Assembly (NCBI RefSeq): GCF_025766255.1
Contig: NW_026516685.1
Span: 372,001-436,000, forward strand
Origin: Zychaea mexicana
Lineage: Eukaryota; Mucoromycota; Mucoromycetes; Mucorales; Lichtheimiaceae
Direction of reading: 5' to 3'
DNA length: 64,000 nt
The notes under the pieces were generated by a model that saw only the letters and a list, made by a program, of their open reading frames with translations, was not told the origin of the DNA and made no database searches. This document shows positions 13,348 through 24,663 of this stretch, piece after piece. Positions within the stretch are counted from its first letter, which is position 1. The number at the start of each line of letters is the position of its first letter. A program made the translations under genes and the position numbers.

Positions 13348-15571
13348 ATGGATTTAAAGCCGCAAGGAAGCAATACGAGTAATACACCAACCAACAATAC
13401 CAACAGCAAAAACCAGGGGTCATCCACACCTTCAGCTGCCACCATGGATTCCGCCTCGGAATCAAATACGAGTACCCCACAACAACAGGACACAAAAAAG
13501 AAAAGAACAGGTCCAAAACGGCGGAAAGTGACTCATGGTGAGTTATATAATAACCCTTTCCCAATTGTTCCTTAATTTTCGAACCTGGTCTAATAATTCC
13601 CTGATTATTTCTTCTCACGACTACTTTAGCATGCGTATATTGTCGACGTTCACACATGACCTGTGATGAAGGTTATTATCGTTTTGTTTATAGCTATAAA
13701 CTAATCAGCGTGAGAAGAAGAAGAGGGAAAAAAGGGACAACCTATTAATTGCGTTTTATTTTTTTATAGGTCGGCCTTGTCAGCGGTGTATAAAGCGAAG
13801 CATTGGCCATTTATGTCATGACGAACCAAAACATTCCAACAACTCGCAACCGAACAATAATAATAACAGTAGTAACAATAACCATGCCAATAAAAGCCGT
13901 GTGGCGCCACCTAGCACGAGTGCGCCTTACATGATGAACAATATGCCTAATGGTAAGTTATCTGTTCCTCTTGTCAAGATGTAATGTATATATATGTGTG
14001 TGTGTTTCTTGCGATAACGCTTATATGTATACTGATGATAAAATGATAATTGTAGGATTGAGTGGGAGCAGTAATTTGGGCGGGTTACCGATCCAATTCT
14101 TTGGCCAAATGGGTACTGGACAGCTCACGTTTGCAAGCGAACATATGGGCAACGAAATCTCGGTCATCAGGTAACTGAGAGTTGTACAGAGAGGGGAGAT
14201 GATATAGACGAGTAGCAAAGATCTTGTCCGTTGCTTATCGATTGATATTTATGATCTAGTAATTTCCTTGATTCGTTGGATGGTGATGTCCAGGCAATGT
14301 ATGGCAACAACAACAACAATAATAACGATAATGCAAACAATCAGCACAATGCAGTCGCAGCACCCGCTGTCAATACCACCGAAAAGTTCTTTTTGACTGC
14401 TGCTGATCCGTCCGATGGCAAGTTGGAAGATCGGTTGACAGAAGTGATCAATGCCAAATACGAAGCTGGATTCTTGAAACCATATAACTATGTCAATGGT
14501 TATGCACGGTTGCAAAAATACATGGATAACAAGTAAGAGGCTTACCAGTGGTTTTTTGTTGGTCAAGATGTCCTGTGATATGTGTAATTTAAACAGATTA
14601 CTAAACATATTGCACTTTTTGTAGCATGTCTGCTTCAAGTCGGCAACGTATTTTGAATGTCATGGGCACGTTCCGACCGGCATTCCGATCTGTGGCGCAA
14701 TCATTGACAGATATTGATTTAATTTTAGTAGAAGAAGCATTCGAGCGTTTGTTATTGGTAATTATTAATGATGGATGATGGAATTTCACAGGATCATGAT
14801 ACTGTGTCTGTATGTGTGTGCGTGTGCGTGAGGGAACGAAAAAGTAGATGGATAGGTCAAAAATCTGATAGGGTCGGCTGACTTGATATTAAAAGGGGGC
14901 CGTTACCCGATGTTGATCTCTGATTCGATCTAACAAATCACATATGTGTATAGGATTATGATCGTGTGTTTAGTTCCATGGGAATCCCAGCGTGTCTGTG
15001 GCGTCGTACAGGTGAAATCTATAAAGGAAATAAGGAATTTGCTTCACTTGTCAATGTTCCCATTGAAAATTTACGAGAAGTATGTTGCTGTTGTTTCTTA
15101 TTCGTTAAAGATCAGGCAACGAGATTTATTAACTCTCTACTTTATTCAGGGGCGACTATGCATATACGAACTGATGGCAGAAGAATCGGCAGTTAATTAC
15201 TGGGAGGTTTGTTTGTTTGTTTGAATATCTGTTACACATGAGCTTGTGGGGAGAGTGAAGAGGCTAGTGATTGTAAGAAAAAAAAATAACGTGCTCACAA
15301 TGTTTATGTCTCTAGAAATACGGCAATATCGCTTTTGATCCTGGACAGAAGGCAGTATTAACGTCGTGCTTGTTGAAGAATCCGGATCCTGACAACACGA
15401 ACGTCATTTCATGTTGTTTCTCATTTACGATACGGAGAGACAAATATAATATTCCGGTAAGCCATTCTCTAACTCAAATAAAGCGTGAAAAGAACATCCT
15501 TATCACTAATATCATATTACTATCGTTAGACGGTGATTGTTGGAAACTTTTTACCTGTACGCTTGCAATAA
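13348..15571 (+). CDS. ERT1: ERT1/Rds2/AcuK-like Zn(II)2Cys6 transcription factor
   Basis: Fungal regulator of gluconeogenesis and non-fermentable carbon use in Ascomycota. Ten exons: 13348-13537, 13630-13671, 13770-13952, 14056-14170, 14260-14532, 14625-14757, 14954-15079, 15150-15206, 15316-15456, 15530-15571; 433 residues. The binuclear zinc cluster starts right after a basic GPKRRKVTH stretch and reads ACVYCRRSHMTCDEGRPCQR then CIKRSIGHLCHDE, with all six Cys present and close to the ERT1 family sequence. A Ser/Asn-rich linker follows (Asn runs near 13855 and 14305). The C-terminal half (from LEDRLTEVINAKYEAGF through YDRVFSSMGIPACLWRRTGEIYKGN to RLCIYELMAEESAVNYWEKYG) is the conserved PAS-like domain of the family. 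The zinc cluster itself is cut by two introns. Regulatory targets in this organism are inference only. Confidence 0.93.
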
Positions 15572-16418
15572 TAGTTTTTATATACATCATACACACATAT
15601 ATACATTACTACAAAAGAAAAAGGAAAACAGGATTTTTCGTTTGATTGTACTTTTGACCGTATAACACTAAAGGCTATGATTTGCATTTATGTTGCCTGT
15701 GCATGATACATCAGCTGTGTTATAGTGATTCTAGAATATCAGTGTGTTTAACCTGGTTCGTGATACTTACTTCATGCCTCTTCTATTGCGTATACTCTAA
15801 TGTCGGTCTACTTCCTCTGCTCAGAGACACTCTTATGAAGATTGAATCTTCCTCTTGCTCTGTAACAAAAAGCAACCATGCGTGTAGGATCAGTCCAGGG
15901 CGGATATGATAGGCACGCGTATTGTAATGTAGCCAACATATCAATAATGAGGACTGCTCAACTAGTAAAATGACGTTACGACATGTAGATAGCTCAAGAA
16001 CATAGTGAAGCTTAATAGAGCCCTTATATCTATAGTAAGTTTGGCTTTAGCGAATGTAAAAGCGATGTATCTGTCTAAACATCTAGACTGACACCTATTT
16101 AGAATTCAAGACCAGCTCAACGAGAAGCTCTCATCTTCCATCAGCTACTACACGACAACCACATGTGCGAATACAACTTTAAATCAAAGTAAATATTGCA
16201 AGAGAAAATCAAGACACTAATTAATCGTTTTTTTTTCGGTAAATAGGCATTCATATCTCAGTATACGGCTGCAATGATGCATGTGTTGATGTGTATCATA
16301 CCTACTTGTACTCCGCGCCTTTTGTTTTTTCGTGTAGCCCTTCATCAATTAAAGCCTTAAAAGTTCTTCCAACTCCACACTCTATACACAAAAAAAAACC
16401 TCCACATAGTGTATATAT
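15572..16418. other. Intergenic, no gene seen
   Basis: 3' flank of the ERT1-like gene and promoter of PER1. AT-rich, without coding signal or clear repeats. Confidence 0.5.
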
Positions 16419-17372
16419 ATGCGCACCAACACTGCTATCTGCGTAATAGGCACCTTCTTCTTGAGTCTTTTGCGCCTGTGCGCAGGCTCCAAGGGCAATG
16501 TCCAGCCCAACTTTTTATCCTGCGTCGACACATGCACACGAACCGAATGCCCAACAGCTGAACTACCTCTTTCGCTACGCCTGACATTATGGGATTGTCC
16601 AGAAAACTGCCGGTACAATTGCATGCAAGGGATTACCGATCGTGCCATTGCCAATGACGCCCCTGTATATCAATACTATGGGAAATGGCCTTTTTACCGA
16701 GTGTTTGGCATTCAGGAACCTGCCTCCGTCTTGTTCTCGATCGGCAATGGCTATGTCCACTATTACTATTACAAGATTCTACGACGCGACATTCCCAACG
16801 CATACTACTTGAAACCCTACATGCTCGTGTTTTCTATGGTGGGCATTAACGCTTGGATATGGAGCACAGTCTTTCACGCCAGAGATTTCCCCATCACGGA
16901 AAAACTCGACTATTTTTCGGCCGGTTTGTTTATCCTGTACTCATTGTACTATGCGCTCATTCGTCTATTCCATATCCGCAACCAAGTCGTGCTACGGCTC
17001 CTGTCGGTGGTCGTGACAGCCATGTTTTTAGCGCATATTTCGTACCTGTCGTTCTATACATTTGATTATGGATACAACATGATGGCCTCTGTTGTCGTTG
17101 GGAGTTTAGTGCTCTTGCTATGGGTTGGATGGACGATTCTGCAGTACACTAAGGAAAAGAACAAACATCGTCGGTCCTATGCGTATCTGGTGATTCTCTC
17201 GGTGGCAGGCACATCGGCGGCTATGGCATTGGAATTGTTCGACTTCCCTCCCTTTTTGCGTGTGTTTGATGCTCATAGTCTGTGGCATTTCTCCACAATT
17301 CCTCTGATGACACTCTGGTATCGGTTTGTGTTGCTGGATACGCCCAATGAGATGCGAATTGGAAAATACTAG
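16419..17372 (+). CDS. PER1: PER1/PGAP3 GPI-anchor lipid-remodelling phospholipase
   Basis: ER membrane enzyme that removes the sn-2 acyl chain of GPI anchors during lipid remodelling. One of few single-exon genes here: 317 residues, close to the family's usual size. An N-terminal signal peptide (residues about 1-22, ending LRLCAGS) precedes the Cys-rich luminal domain (CVDTCTRTECP, then LWDCPENCRYNCMQ), followed by seven hydrophobic segments. CREST-superfamily catalytic features are visible: IWSTVFHARD (Ser and His, residues about 147-156), TEKLDYFSA (Asp), and the late LWHFSTIPL His. The conserved GKWPFYRVFGIQEPASVLFS block is present. The neighbouring GPI-type protein at 21371 would be a natural substrate, but proximity alone is no evidence of that. 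Confidence 0.95.
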   Translation: MRTNTAICVIGTFFLSLLRLCAGSKGNVQPNFLSCVDTCTRTECPTAELPLSLRLTLWDCPENCRYNCMQGITDRAIANDAPVYQYYGKWPFYRVFGIQEPASVLFSIGNGYVHYYYYKILRRDIPNAYYLKPYMLVFSMVGINAWIWSTVFHARDFPITEKLDYFSAGLFILYSLYYALIRLFHIRNQVVLRLLSVVVTAMFLAHISYLSFYTFDYGYNMMASVVVGSLVLLLWVGWTILQYTKEKNKHRRSYAYLVILSVAGTSAAMALELFDFPPFLRVFDAHSLWHFSTIPLMTLWYRFVLLDTPNEMRIGKY

Positions 17373-18527
17373 ATTTTACTCGTACCTTTTTTTTTATTTA
17401 TTAAATTGATAAATTATAATACCCAATTTTTCTATCTTTATAAGCTAATTTTTTTGGTGATTTTGTATACTTAGCACTGCAGTATGAAGAAGACTGAAAC
17501 CATGGAACTTATATACTACTTCAATGCTCGTCATACATGCTGCTGTGACCAGCAAGCTTCATTACATAGAGTCCTCGTTACGATCTTTATAACGGTATCA
17601 TAGAGACCGAAATGATTTGCCGTCAATTTATTCGCATGGTCTATTCTCGCTCTCTTTCTTTCTATTCCCAGTCAATCTGAGTAATAGCTATATCGTATAT
17701 CTGATATGCATGAGAGGTGATAAAGCTCAAATAGTCAAGATATCAAAGATGATATGTATAAGCTCGTGCACTGCTGAATCATTGGAAAAGCGTACCCTGC
17801 TGTACAGGGTTTTTGCATTAAGAGAATGAGGTTGTAACACAAGCTGAGATGAATGCATTCTTGGAGCAAGTTTGGTTTTCCAAGCACTTGAATGTAACTT
17901 AAGGTTTCTGGGAGTTTGCATCGTTTACTGATGTTGAAAAAAGCGCGGGGCAACAAAGTTGCTTATCGGGCCACTGCAGTTGCCATGCAACCCAGATAAC
18001 TCGGCTGATGCCGTTGTCAAGGGGTACGATAGTAACCATAATTATGTATAACACGCAAATCATACTTGCTAGTCTTTATTCGCCTGCTTCTACATCTCTC
18101 ACTTGACACTTATTTACTTACAGCGAGTGCGTAGCCACCATCGATGTATAGGTCAAGAAAAGTACCGAACATTGATCATTGTCATCGGTGTCGGCAGATT
18201 AGCGAGGATAAGAAGAGAGCAGGGCAGGCCAGGACAGGGCACCAAGCCTCAGCTGACCCACCAAAAAGCATCACAGACGGCGGAAACAATAAAAGAGAAA
18301 AAAATGCTACTGATGTCATGTTACACGTTTGTGCTTTTTAATACGAGGCTAGAGATCGTTACACGCTCTATTCTCAAAGGGTATGCCGAAGGAACCGCAA
18401 TACCAATTGTTTTTTTTTTCTTGTGCACCAGCCAGCCAAAAATAATTCTTCTCTTTTTTTCTCTTCATTAACTCTTTTATTACATATACCCCACCTCTCG
18501 CCGTTTATACAACAATAGCGCTACTAT
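17373..18527. other. Intergenic, no gene seen
   Basis: Between PER1 and the RhoGAP gene. Open frames at 17735-17956 (-) and 18103-18471 (+) lack motifs and fit no splice model. Confidence 0.5.
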
Positions 18528-21014
18528 ATGTCACCAACACCAACACTCAGTAGAAGACGATCATTTGGTAGTTGGATTCGCAGGCTGGCTTCTGGAACAG
18601 GAGGTGGCACGAATACACGAAAAGTCGGCCCTGTGGGTTCTAGAAAATCTAGAGGTGAGTCATTGTTTGTCTCTATGCAATATTGCACAGCAACAACTTT
18701 TCTTGTATGACTTTTGCGCGGGTTTTACTAGTATTCGAAGTTGTTGTCGAGGATAGATAATTGAAGATAATGGTGGTAAATAGGTGTTTATGGAGTTCCT
18801 GTATGCGAATCGATCTGTTATGCTCGATCCACGGTCGGCTATGTCGACGAAGATGCTATCAAGCATAGACGAGCAGGAATTATCCCGCTTGTCGTGGCTA
18901 AATGTGGATCATTCTTAAAGGCGCATGGTAAAAAAGTACTCCTATATCTATGTCACTTCATAGCAGATTAAATGTTGTTACTTAATGCAAATCCATCATA
19001 TAAAAAAACCTAGCTCTGCAGACGGAAGGCATATTCCGGATTTCTGGCAGCACCAAACGCATTAATGCCCTGCAGGCGATATTTGACGATCCAAAAGAAT
19101 CCTATGGTCTCAACTTGAACTGGCTTGGCTATACTGCTCATGACGCGAGCACAGCACTGCGTCGCTACCTTAACAAGCTTCCTGAGCCCGTCATTCCCCA
19201 TGCATTCTATAAGGATTTTCGTAATGTCATGAGTAAGTGCTTTTCTGGAGATTGTATAGTGTTTCTGAATGGGTTGGTCGTATGCCAAGTCAACATGAGA
19301 AATCTTTAAGCTGTGTCTTTGAGTAAGCTAATATACCGCTCTACATAATTAAGGTGACAATCATTACCACTCCCTCGAGGAACGGATTGAAGCTTTTCAA
19401 CACTTAATTCAACATCTGCCTATCCCACACCAACACTTGCTGCTTTATATGCTGGACTTGCTGAGTCTATTTGCGTCTAATGCAGCAGAAACCAAAATGG
19501 ATGCCGCCAATTTAGCAGTGGTCTTTGCGCCCGGCATATTGAGTCATCCACAGCACCATTCTCCTGTGCAGTACCGCATCTCACAGCGTGTCTTGGAGTT
19601 CTTGATCGAGTTCCAAGTCTTGTTTACAATGCAGTTATTATCGCAAGGGTCCACAAAGAGGTTAAAGGGTGCACCGCCTGTACCACCGTTGCCCAAGAGC
19701 TTTGTTGATCCACGAGCCACAAAAAGTGATCCGCTCCTGCCACTGTCGCCTCAGCCAGTCCGTCCGATCCCGCGTCAGCTTTTGGCAGATGTGCCGCTCG
19801 ATGAAAAGACGTCTGAAGACGATGATGATCCATTGCCGCCGTCACTGCCGATGCCCAAGAAAGCAGGACCACAACCACCACAAGAAGAGGAAATGCTGTC
19901 AACACCTTTGCCAGCAGTGGTACTGCCACGTCCGAGATCTGCTGCTGAGGCATCCACTTATACATCCGTCTCTCAACGAGCGCCCAACGACCAGCCAGTT
20001 GCAGATGGAGAAGAGCAAGAGGAGGATTACGATGCACCTACTCCACGAGCCATGTCGCCACTTTCTCCGCCACATTTAACGGAAGAAAATCCATCAGAGC
20101 CGCCTAGAAATATGCTTCAAGAACTACGTGCTTTAAGGGATAATTTGCTACGCATGATGCCAGGTAAAATACTAATAATACTAGAACAAGTAGATGATAA
20201 ACGCGCGCGTGCGTAAAAAAAGGGGCAAAAAAAATAGAGACGTTTAGTGTGGCTCAAACTTTAAATTTATTTTAACAAAATAGACAAGCCCATCTACAAG
20301 GCATGGATCGGTCTTATGAATATCGTGATGCTGGTGTTGATCTACGAACTGTATCAGGCTTTATGGGGAATGTGCTGCTTTGAGCCATACTTTTTCTTTG
20401 TGGGATTCACCATGTACTGGACACTCCTATTATACGGAATCCAATGGAAAGGCAATGTTGAGCCACATTATGAGCAATACCGCGGTGGATGGCTTGGTGG
20501 TGGTGATGAAGCTCAGGATGACAAGAAAATCATAAGCGAGGACGATGATAGCGACGGCCTGTCCTTGTTTGACGATATTTCGATTGCAGAGCAAGATGTC
20601 GAGGAAGCTATGCTACGCGATACCATGTGTGAATGGCACAGTCTCCTCAGTCGATCGTGGCGGATCAATAATAACGACGAAAATGGACAAAAGGATTCGG
20701 ATATGACATCAATTATGAGTGTATCAAGCCGATTCAACGAGGAGGAAGGACTAGGAGAAGCTCAAGGGGAAAGAGGTGCCAATAGCAATATCCCACAAGA
20801 CTATAACGACGACTACGACTACGACAATGACACTGCTACGGATTCTGTGCCGGACATTGACTTCCATGCGCTCTGGAACCGTCACCAGCAAATTCTCCAA
20901 GATGCAGAACTGGCTGCCAAGATACAAGAAAATGAAAAAATGCAATTCAGACGAAGGTCACAGAGTAGTGGCGATAACCATGAGGAATGGAAGATCCGCT
21001 ATTACCAACGGTAA
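18528..21014 (+). CDS. Sac7-like RhoGAP with C-terminal transmembrane region
   Basis: GTPase-activating protein for a Rho GTPase, 676 residues. Exons: 18528-18654, 18784-18927, 19014-19232, 19354-20163, 20284-21014. The GAP domain (residues about 43-260) has VYGVPVCESICYA, GIIPLVVAKCGSFLKAH, the arginine finger in TEGIFRISGSTKRI, LRRYLNKLPEPVIPHAFYKDF and AANLAVVFAPGIL; this series is closest to fungal Sac7/Bag7-type GAPs, which act on Rho1. A proline-rich linker (about 19670-20090, e.g. PPVPPLPK) follows, then a short predicted helix LQELRALRDNLLRMM, then two hydrophobic stretches (IGLMNIVMLVLIYELY and YFFFVGFTMYWTLLLYG), then an acidic Asp/Glu-rich tail. The GAP assignment is firm. Membrane anchoring is inferred from hydrophobicity. 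The start is the first ATG in frame; a longer 5' end cannot be excluded. Confidence 0.9.
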
Positions 21015-21242
21015 TAGAACCAATGAGGGAGGATCGTCGTTGTTGTCGTCGTCCGTCATCATTGACAGAGCACCCTTTATATTTCCCACATACACACACT
21101 CCTTATTTTATCTGTTTGTGCATAACTTAATGTATGCCGCTCCACCCCCTCTCCCACGCACATCTTTTGTTTTATTAATTTTGTGCGTGCGTGATCTTGT
21201 CAAGAGAGGAAGAGGGGATGTGTATCAAACAACCCGATCCGT

Positions 21243-21299
21243 CACGTGTTAATTTGTACAAATTTTGACAAGCTTAATCCAACAAACTTTATATAAAAA
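21243..21299 (+). promoter_or_regulatory. Candidate promoter of the GPI-type protein gene
   Basis: A palindromic CACGTG E-box (21243-21248) and a TATATAAAA box (about 21289-21299) lie some 75-130 bp before the ATG at 21371, normal spacing for a fungal TATA promoter. Inference from sequence only. Confidence 0.5.
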
Positions 21300-21370
21300 A
21301 GCGATCTAGACACAGTCCAGAAAAGATCTTCTTCTTCTTATCCGCAACATCCAGTAATCATTCCGCTATT

Positions 21371-21941
21371 ATGAAGGTCTCGTCGTCCGCCATTTTGCTT
21401 CTCGCGTTCTTGTCCACTGCTGCCTTTGCCAAGCAAGACCAGTATGACGAACAGGCCGTTGCTCCTGCACCCACGGCTGGCCAAGGCGCCATGCCGGCAT
21501 CCTCCTCAGATGCAGCATCCTCTCCTGTAGCTGACACTGCCGCCCCTACCGGTACCGCCGGCCACTCTTCATCCGCAGCTTCATCGGCTGCTCCTACATC
21601 GGGTCCTTCTAGTGCCGCTCCAGCTAATCTTTCGTCTGCGAGCAACAGTGGTAAGTTCCACGAGTAATGATCCAGATGAGCACTTTTGTGTGTGTATATC
21701 AAAACAAGAGTCTGACATTTTGGTGTATCATTTGTGAATATTAGCTTCGTCCGCAGGCGCATCCTCTGCAGGCTATGGTGGTAGCAGACACAGTCCTACA
21801 TCCATGGGCGGCAGTAAGCCCACTCACCGCTCCAGCACATCTCTCAACCGATCCGACGCCACCGCTTTGAGTGCTGGAAACGCACTTGCCCTCACTGGTG
21901 CCACTGTTGCTGTTGGTTTGAGCTTGTTCCAGCTCTTCTAA
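21371..21941 (+). CDS. Secreted Ser/Ala/Pro-rich protein with GPI-anchor-like C-terminus
   Basis: 158 residues from exons 21371-21650 and 21745-21941. The N-terminal signal peptide (MKVSSSAILLLAFLSTAAFA) is followed by a low-complexity region of Ser, Ala, Pro, Thr and Gly likely to be O-mannosylated. The C-terminus is hydrophobic (ALALTGATVAVGLSLFQLF) after a small-residue stretch (ALSAGN), the pattern of a GPI attachment signal. No catalytic domain is visible. It is probably a surface or wall mannoprotein; the exact function cannot be read from sequence. The intron splits a Gly/Ala repeat in phase 1. Confidence 0.85.
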
Positions 21942-24663
21942 TTTCAGTGAAAAGGACCACAAAAAAAGAGTTTCCTTTTCTCTCTCTGATCATACCTCTC
22001 ATTCAAAGCTGTCCTGCTTTCCTTCCATAACACCCCTTATTGCATCGTAATAAAGCATTTCATCATCACATTGTTTGTTCATACTTCGATTATATACAAA
22101 ACAATAATAGTAGTAGCGCTTTTTTTTCCTTCTTTGAATGGCTCGTATGTATGCACCATGATTGACATTAACAACTGATATAAAAAGTACAAAAGTGTCA
22201 GGAAGTGTCGTATATGTAGCAACTTTATCTTGATGGGGTATACATAGGAGCTTCTGGTTGTGTTCAGTCTGCCTTCATCACTTCCTCTTCCTCTTCTTTC
22301 TTGCCTAAAAGACACTGTGATCATCCGCACAACATTAGCTAAGATACCACTTAAAGATCATTTCATCTGAGGTGTGTTAAAGAAGCTCGCTACCACAATG
22401 CACGATGACTCCTTCAGCTCTTAAGCTTTATGTGACCCGAGAATTTGTGCCAGTATGTCTAACAGCACTTACAGAAAGATAACTGATCGCAGACGCTACT
22501 TAAAAGTGGAAATCAAAACACAGGCGAAAGGCCTCTTGCATAAAGTGTGTAACATCTCCAATTGAGAAGATACGAGAGGCGTACGAGCATTACCAACGAC
22601 CGCTTTCTTGAAGTGTAGTCTCATGACACTCTGCAGTACTCAAAAATATATTTTACGCTACACGAGTATATGCACCATGAAATAAATCATGTGCAGTAGC
22701 AATACTGAAAGAAGGAAATGGTTCTTGCTCCTTCAAGACAAGGCATACATCTCGAAAACGTGTTGCCGATCCGGCGTGATGAAAGTCAATACAAGTTAAC
22801 GTTTTTATTTGATCAGTGGCAGCCAAGAATGGTTTAACAGAATAGCGGCCAATATTTTATGATTTTTTAAAATAGTCATATCACGATTCCAGCATACCGA
22901 GTTGCTCATCACTATTGAAATAGTGATAGCACCAAGCAGCTCACTATTGACGAAAGGGGAAGTCAAGGAACACGGTACTCCACCACGCTTTCCAACATAC
23001 TATGGATTGCTGCAGATCCAATCATAGTACTGGAACGTGACAAAATAACTCTTTGCCTCATATCATATCAATAAAAGGAGCAACAACAACTGCGAGAACC
23101 GTCTCCAAATTGACCATAGAAGTACGATACATAGCACGATATCTAGAGAGCTCGCTAGTGTATTAGAGAAGATTTTAATGAAAGCAACGTTTTCAAATAA
23201 AGAGTCGATGCTCTGATCTGACTGGCTTATCGCAAACGCTTGTGCTAGATCAATACTATCTCCTTTCAATACAGATGTTGCGTCCCACGAACTTAAATAT
23301 CTCTGGCCAACATCTATGACTTTATGCTCAAAACCTGCAGCAGTAGCAAAGTGTGATGATAGAGCTTTAATAAAGATAATAAGGGACAAGATTAAGTATC
23401 TTTGAGATGATGTTTTATTCCAACAAAAGATAAAGCTCTTTTATATTCTAGCTATTAAGACGGCGATATCAATTCATCCGACTAATGGGTAAACTATGTG
23501 ATAGAGGATGGATCAAGGACGTATCAGAACTTCTATTGAAGTCGCTATGTTAATCGGGCACATCTTTGAAACCGGCGTTAGCTGATGTAATGGCCGAGGT
23601 ACCTGTTGATAGGTTCATTATCCTGTTCACGTAAGGTGGATCATCTGAGTGAGAGATTTTATTCAATAGTGTTTAGCCGAAATGCCGTAGTGTTCATACG
23701 TGTGTGCTATAATGTTTAACCGAATATCTTATTGTTGATATCTTAAGCAGTGTATTAATGTGGTTCACCACACAAAATGATCGAACTGGCGAACCCAAAA
23801 AGACAATATAAGAGCGCGCATGATGCTCCCATCTATAATAAAATATATTATTCGCATGTACAACACAGCGCCGCAGGAGTTTATGTAACAGGTGTAAAAA
23901 GATCGCAGCCGAAATGATAAATACGAATGGAGACACAAGCCTTTATGTCAGGCTCCACCACGCTTCTTTCATCAAACAATCGAACTAGTTATCCTACCCA
24001 GAAAAGACTAGTCACTGCCGCTCCGAACGACACCTTTTTTCACCAATGTTCACAGCAATCAGCACATCTGAAGTTGGCCCGTTCATCGCGCTTAAAAAAC
24101 TGCATAAACTATGCGAATCTCTTTATAGTATATTGATTCGAGTCCGAAATAACCACGAGGGTGCATAATCATGCGAGTATTCGTGATATCCACTACCCGT
24201 CAGTTTTGCTTATGCGTGCACTGCGACAATTACAGCAGCACACCATCATAGAAAATTTAGTCGGCAACCGTTTTCTCCTCTGTTTCAAATGTAGCATTCA
24301 CAACAGCATCAAACCGAAATTTTCGATTTTGGTTATGTGCGTACCGCGTGTTTAACCTGATGAGAACTGAGCGATTTCTTTAACGGTGGCACCGCTAGAG
24401 TAAATATATATGTAACTGATATATTACTGATGCGAGCTCTGTTATACGCAAAAGAAGGATGCATCCTTGTAACTTCTTATTGCCTTTTTGATTCCAGTCT
24501 CATGACGGCGACCTTGTCCTCTCTGTATGCTATATATAGCACACATGTAAAAGATGATATCATCGTTGTTTATTAAATAACGTGACACAAAACGAGTTTC
24601 CGCTCCTGTCTACATAAGAGAGAAAGAAGTTTCTCATTTTTGACGAAAATATATTCTCCTATC
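21942..24663. other. Intergenic, 2.7 kb, no gene recognised
   Basis: Short open frames (e.g. 23063-23389 minus, 22079-22330 minus) lack family motifs. A TATATA stretch near 24530 lies about 130 bp before the guanine deaminase ATG and may be its promoter. Confidence 0.5.

Noticed and set aside
24640..24663. Extended start of guanine deaminase
   Set aside because: The upstream frame begins at TTG; the first ATG is 24664 and gives a normal N-terminus.
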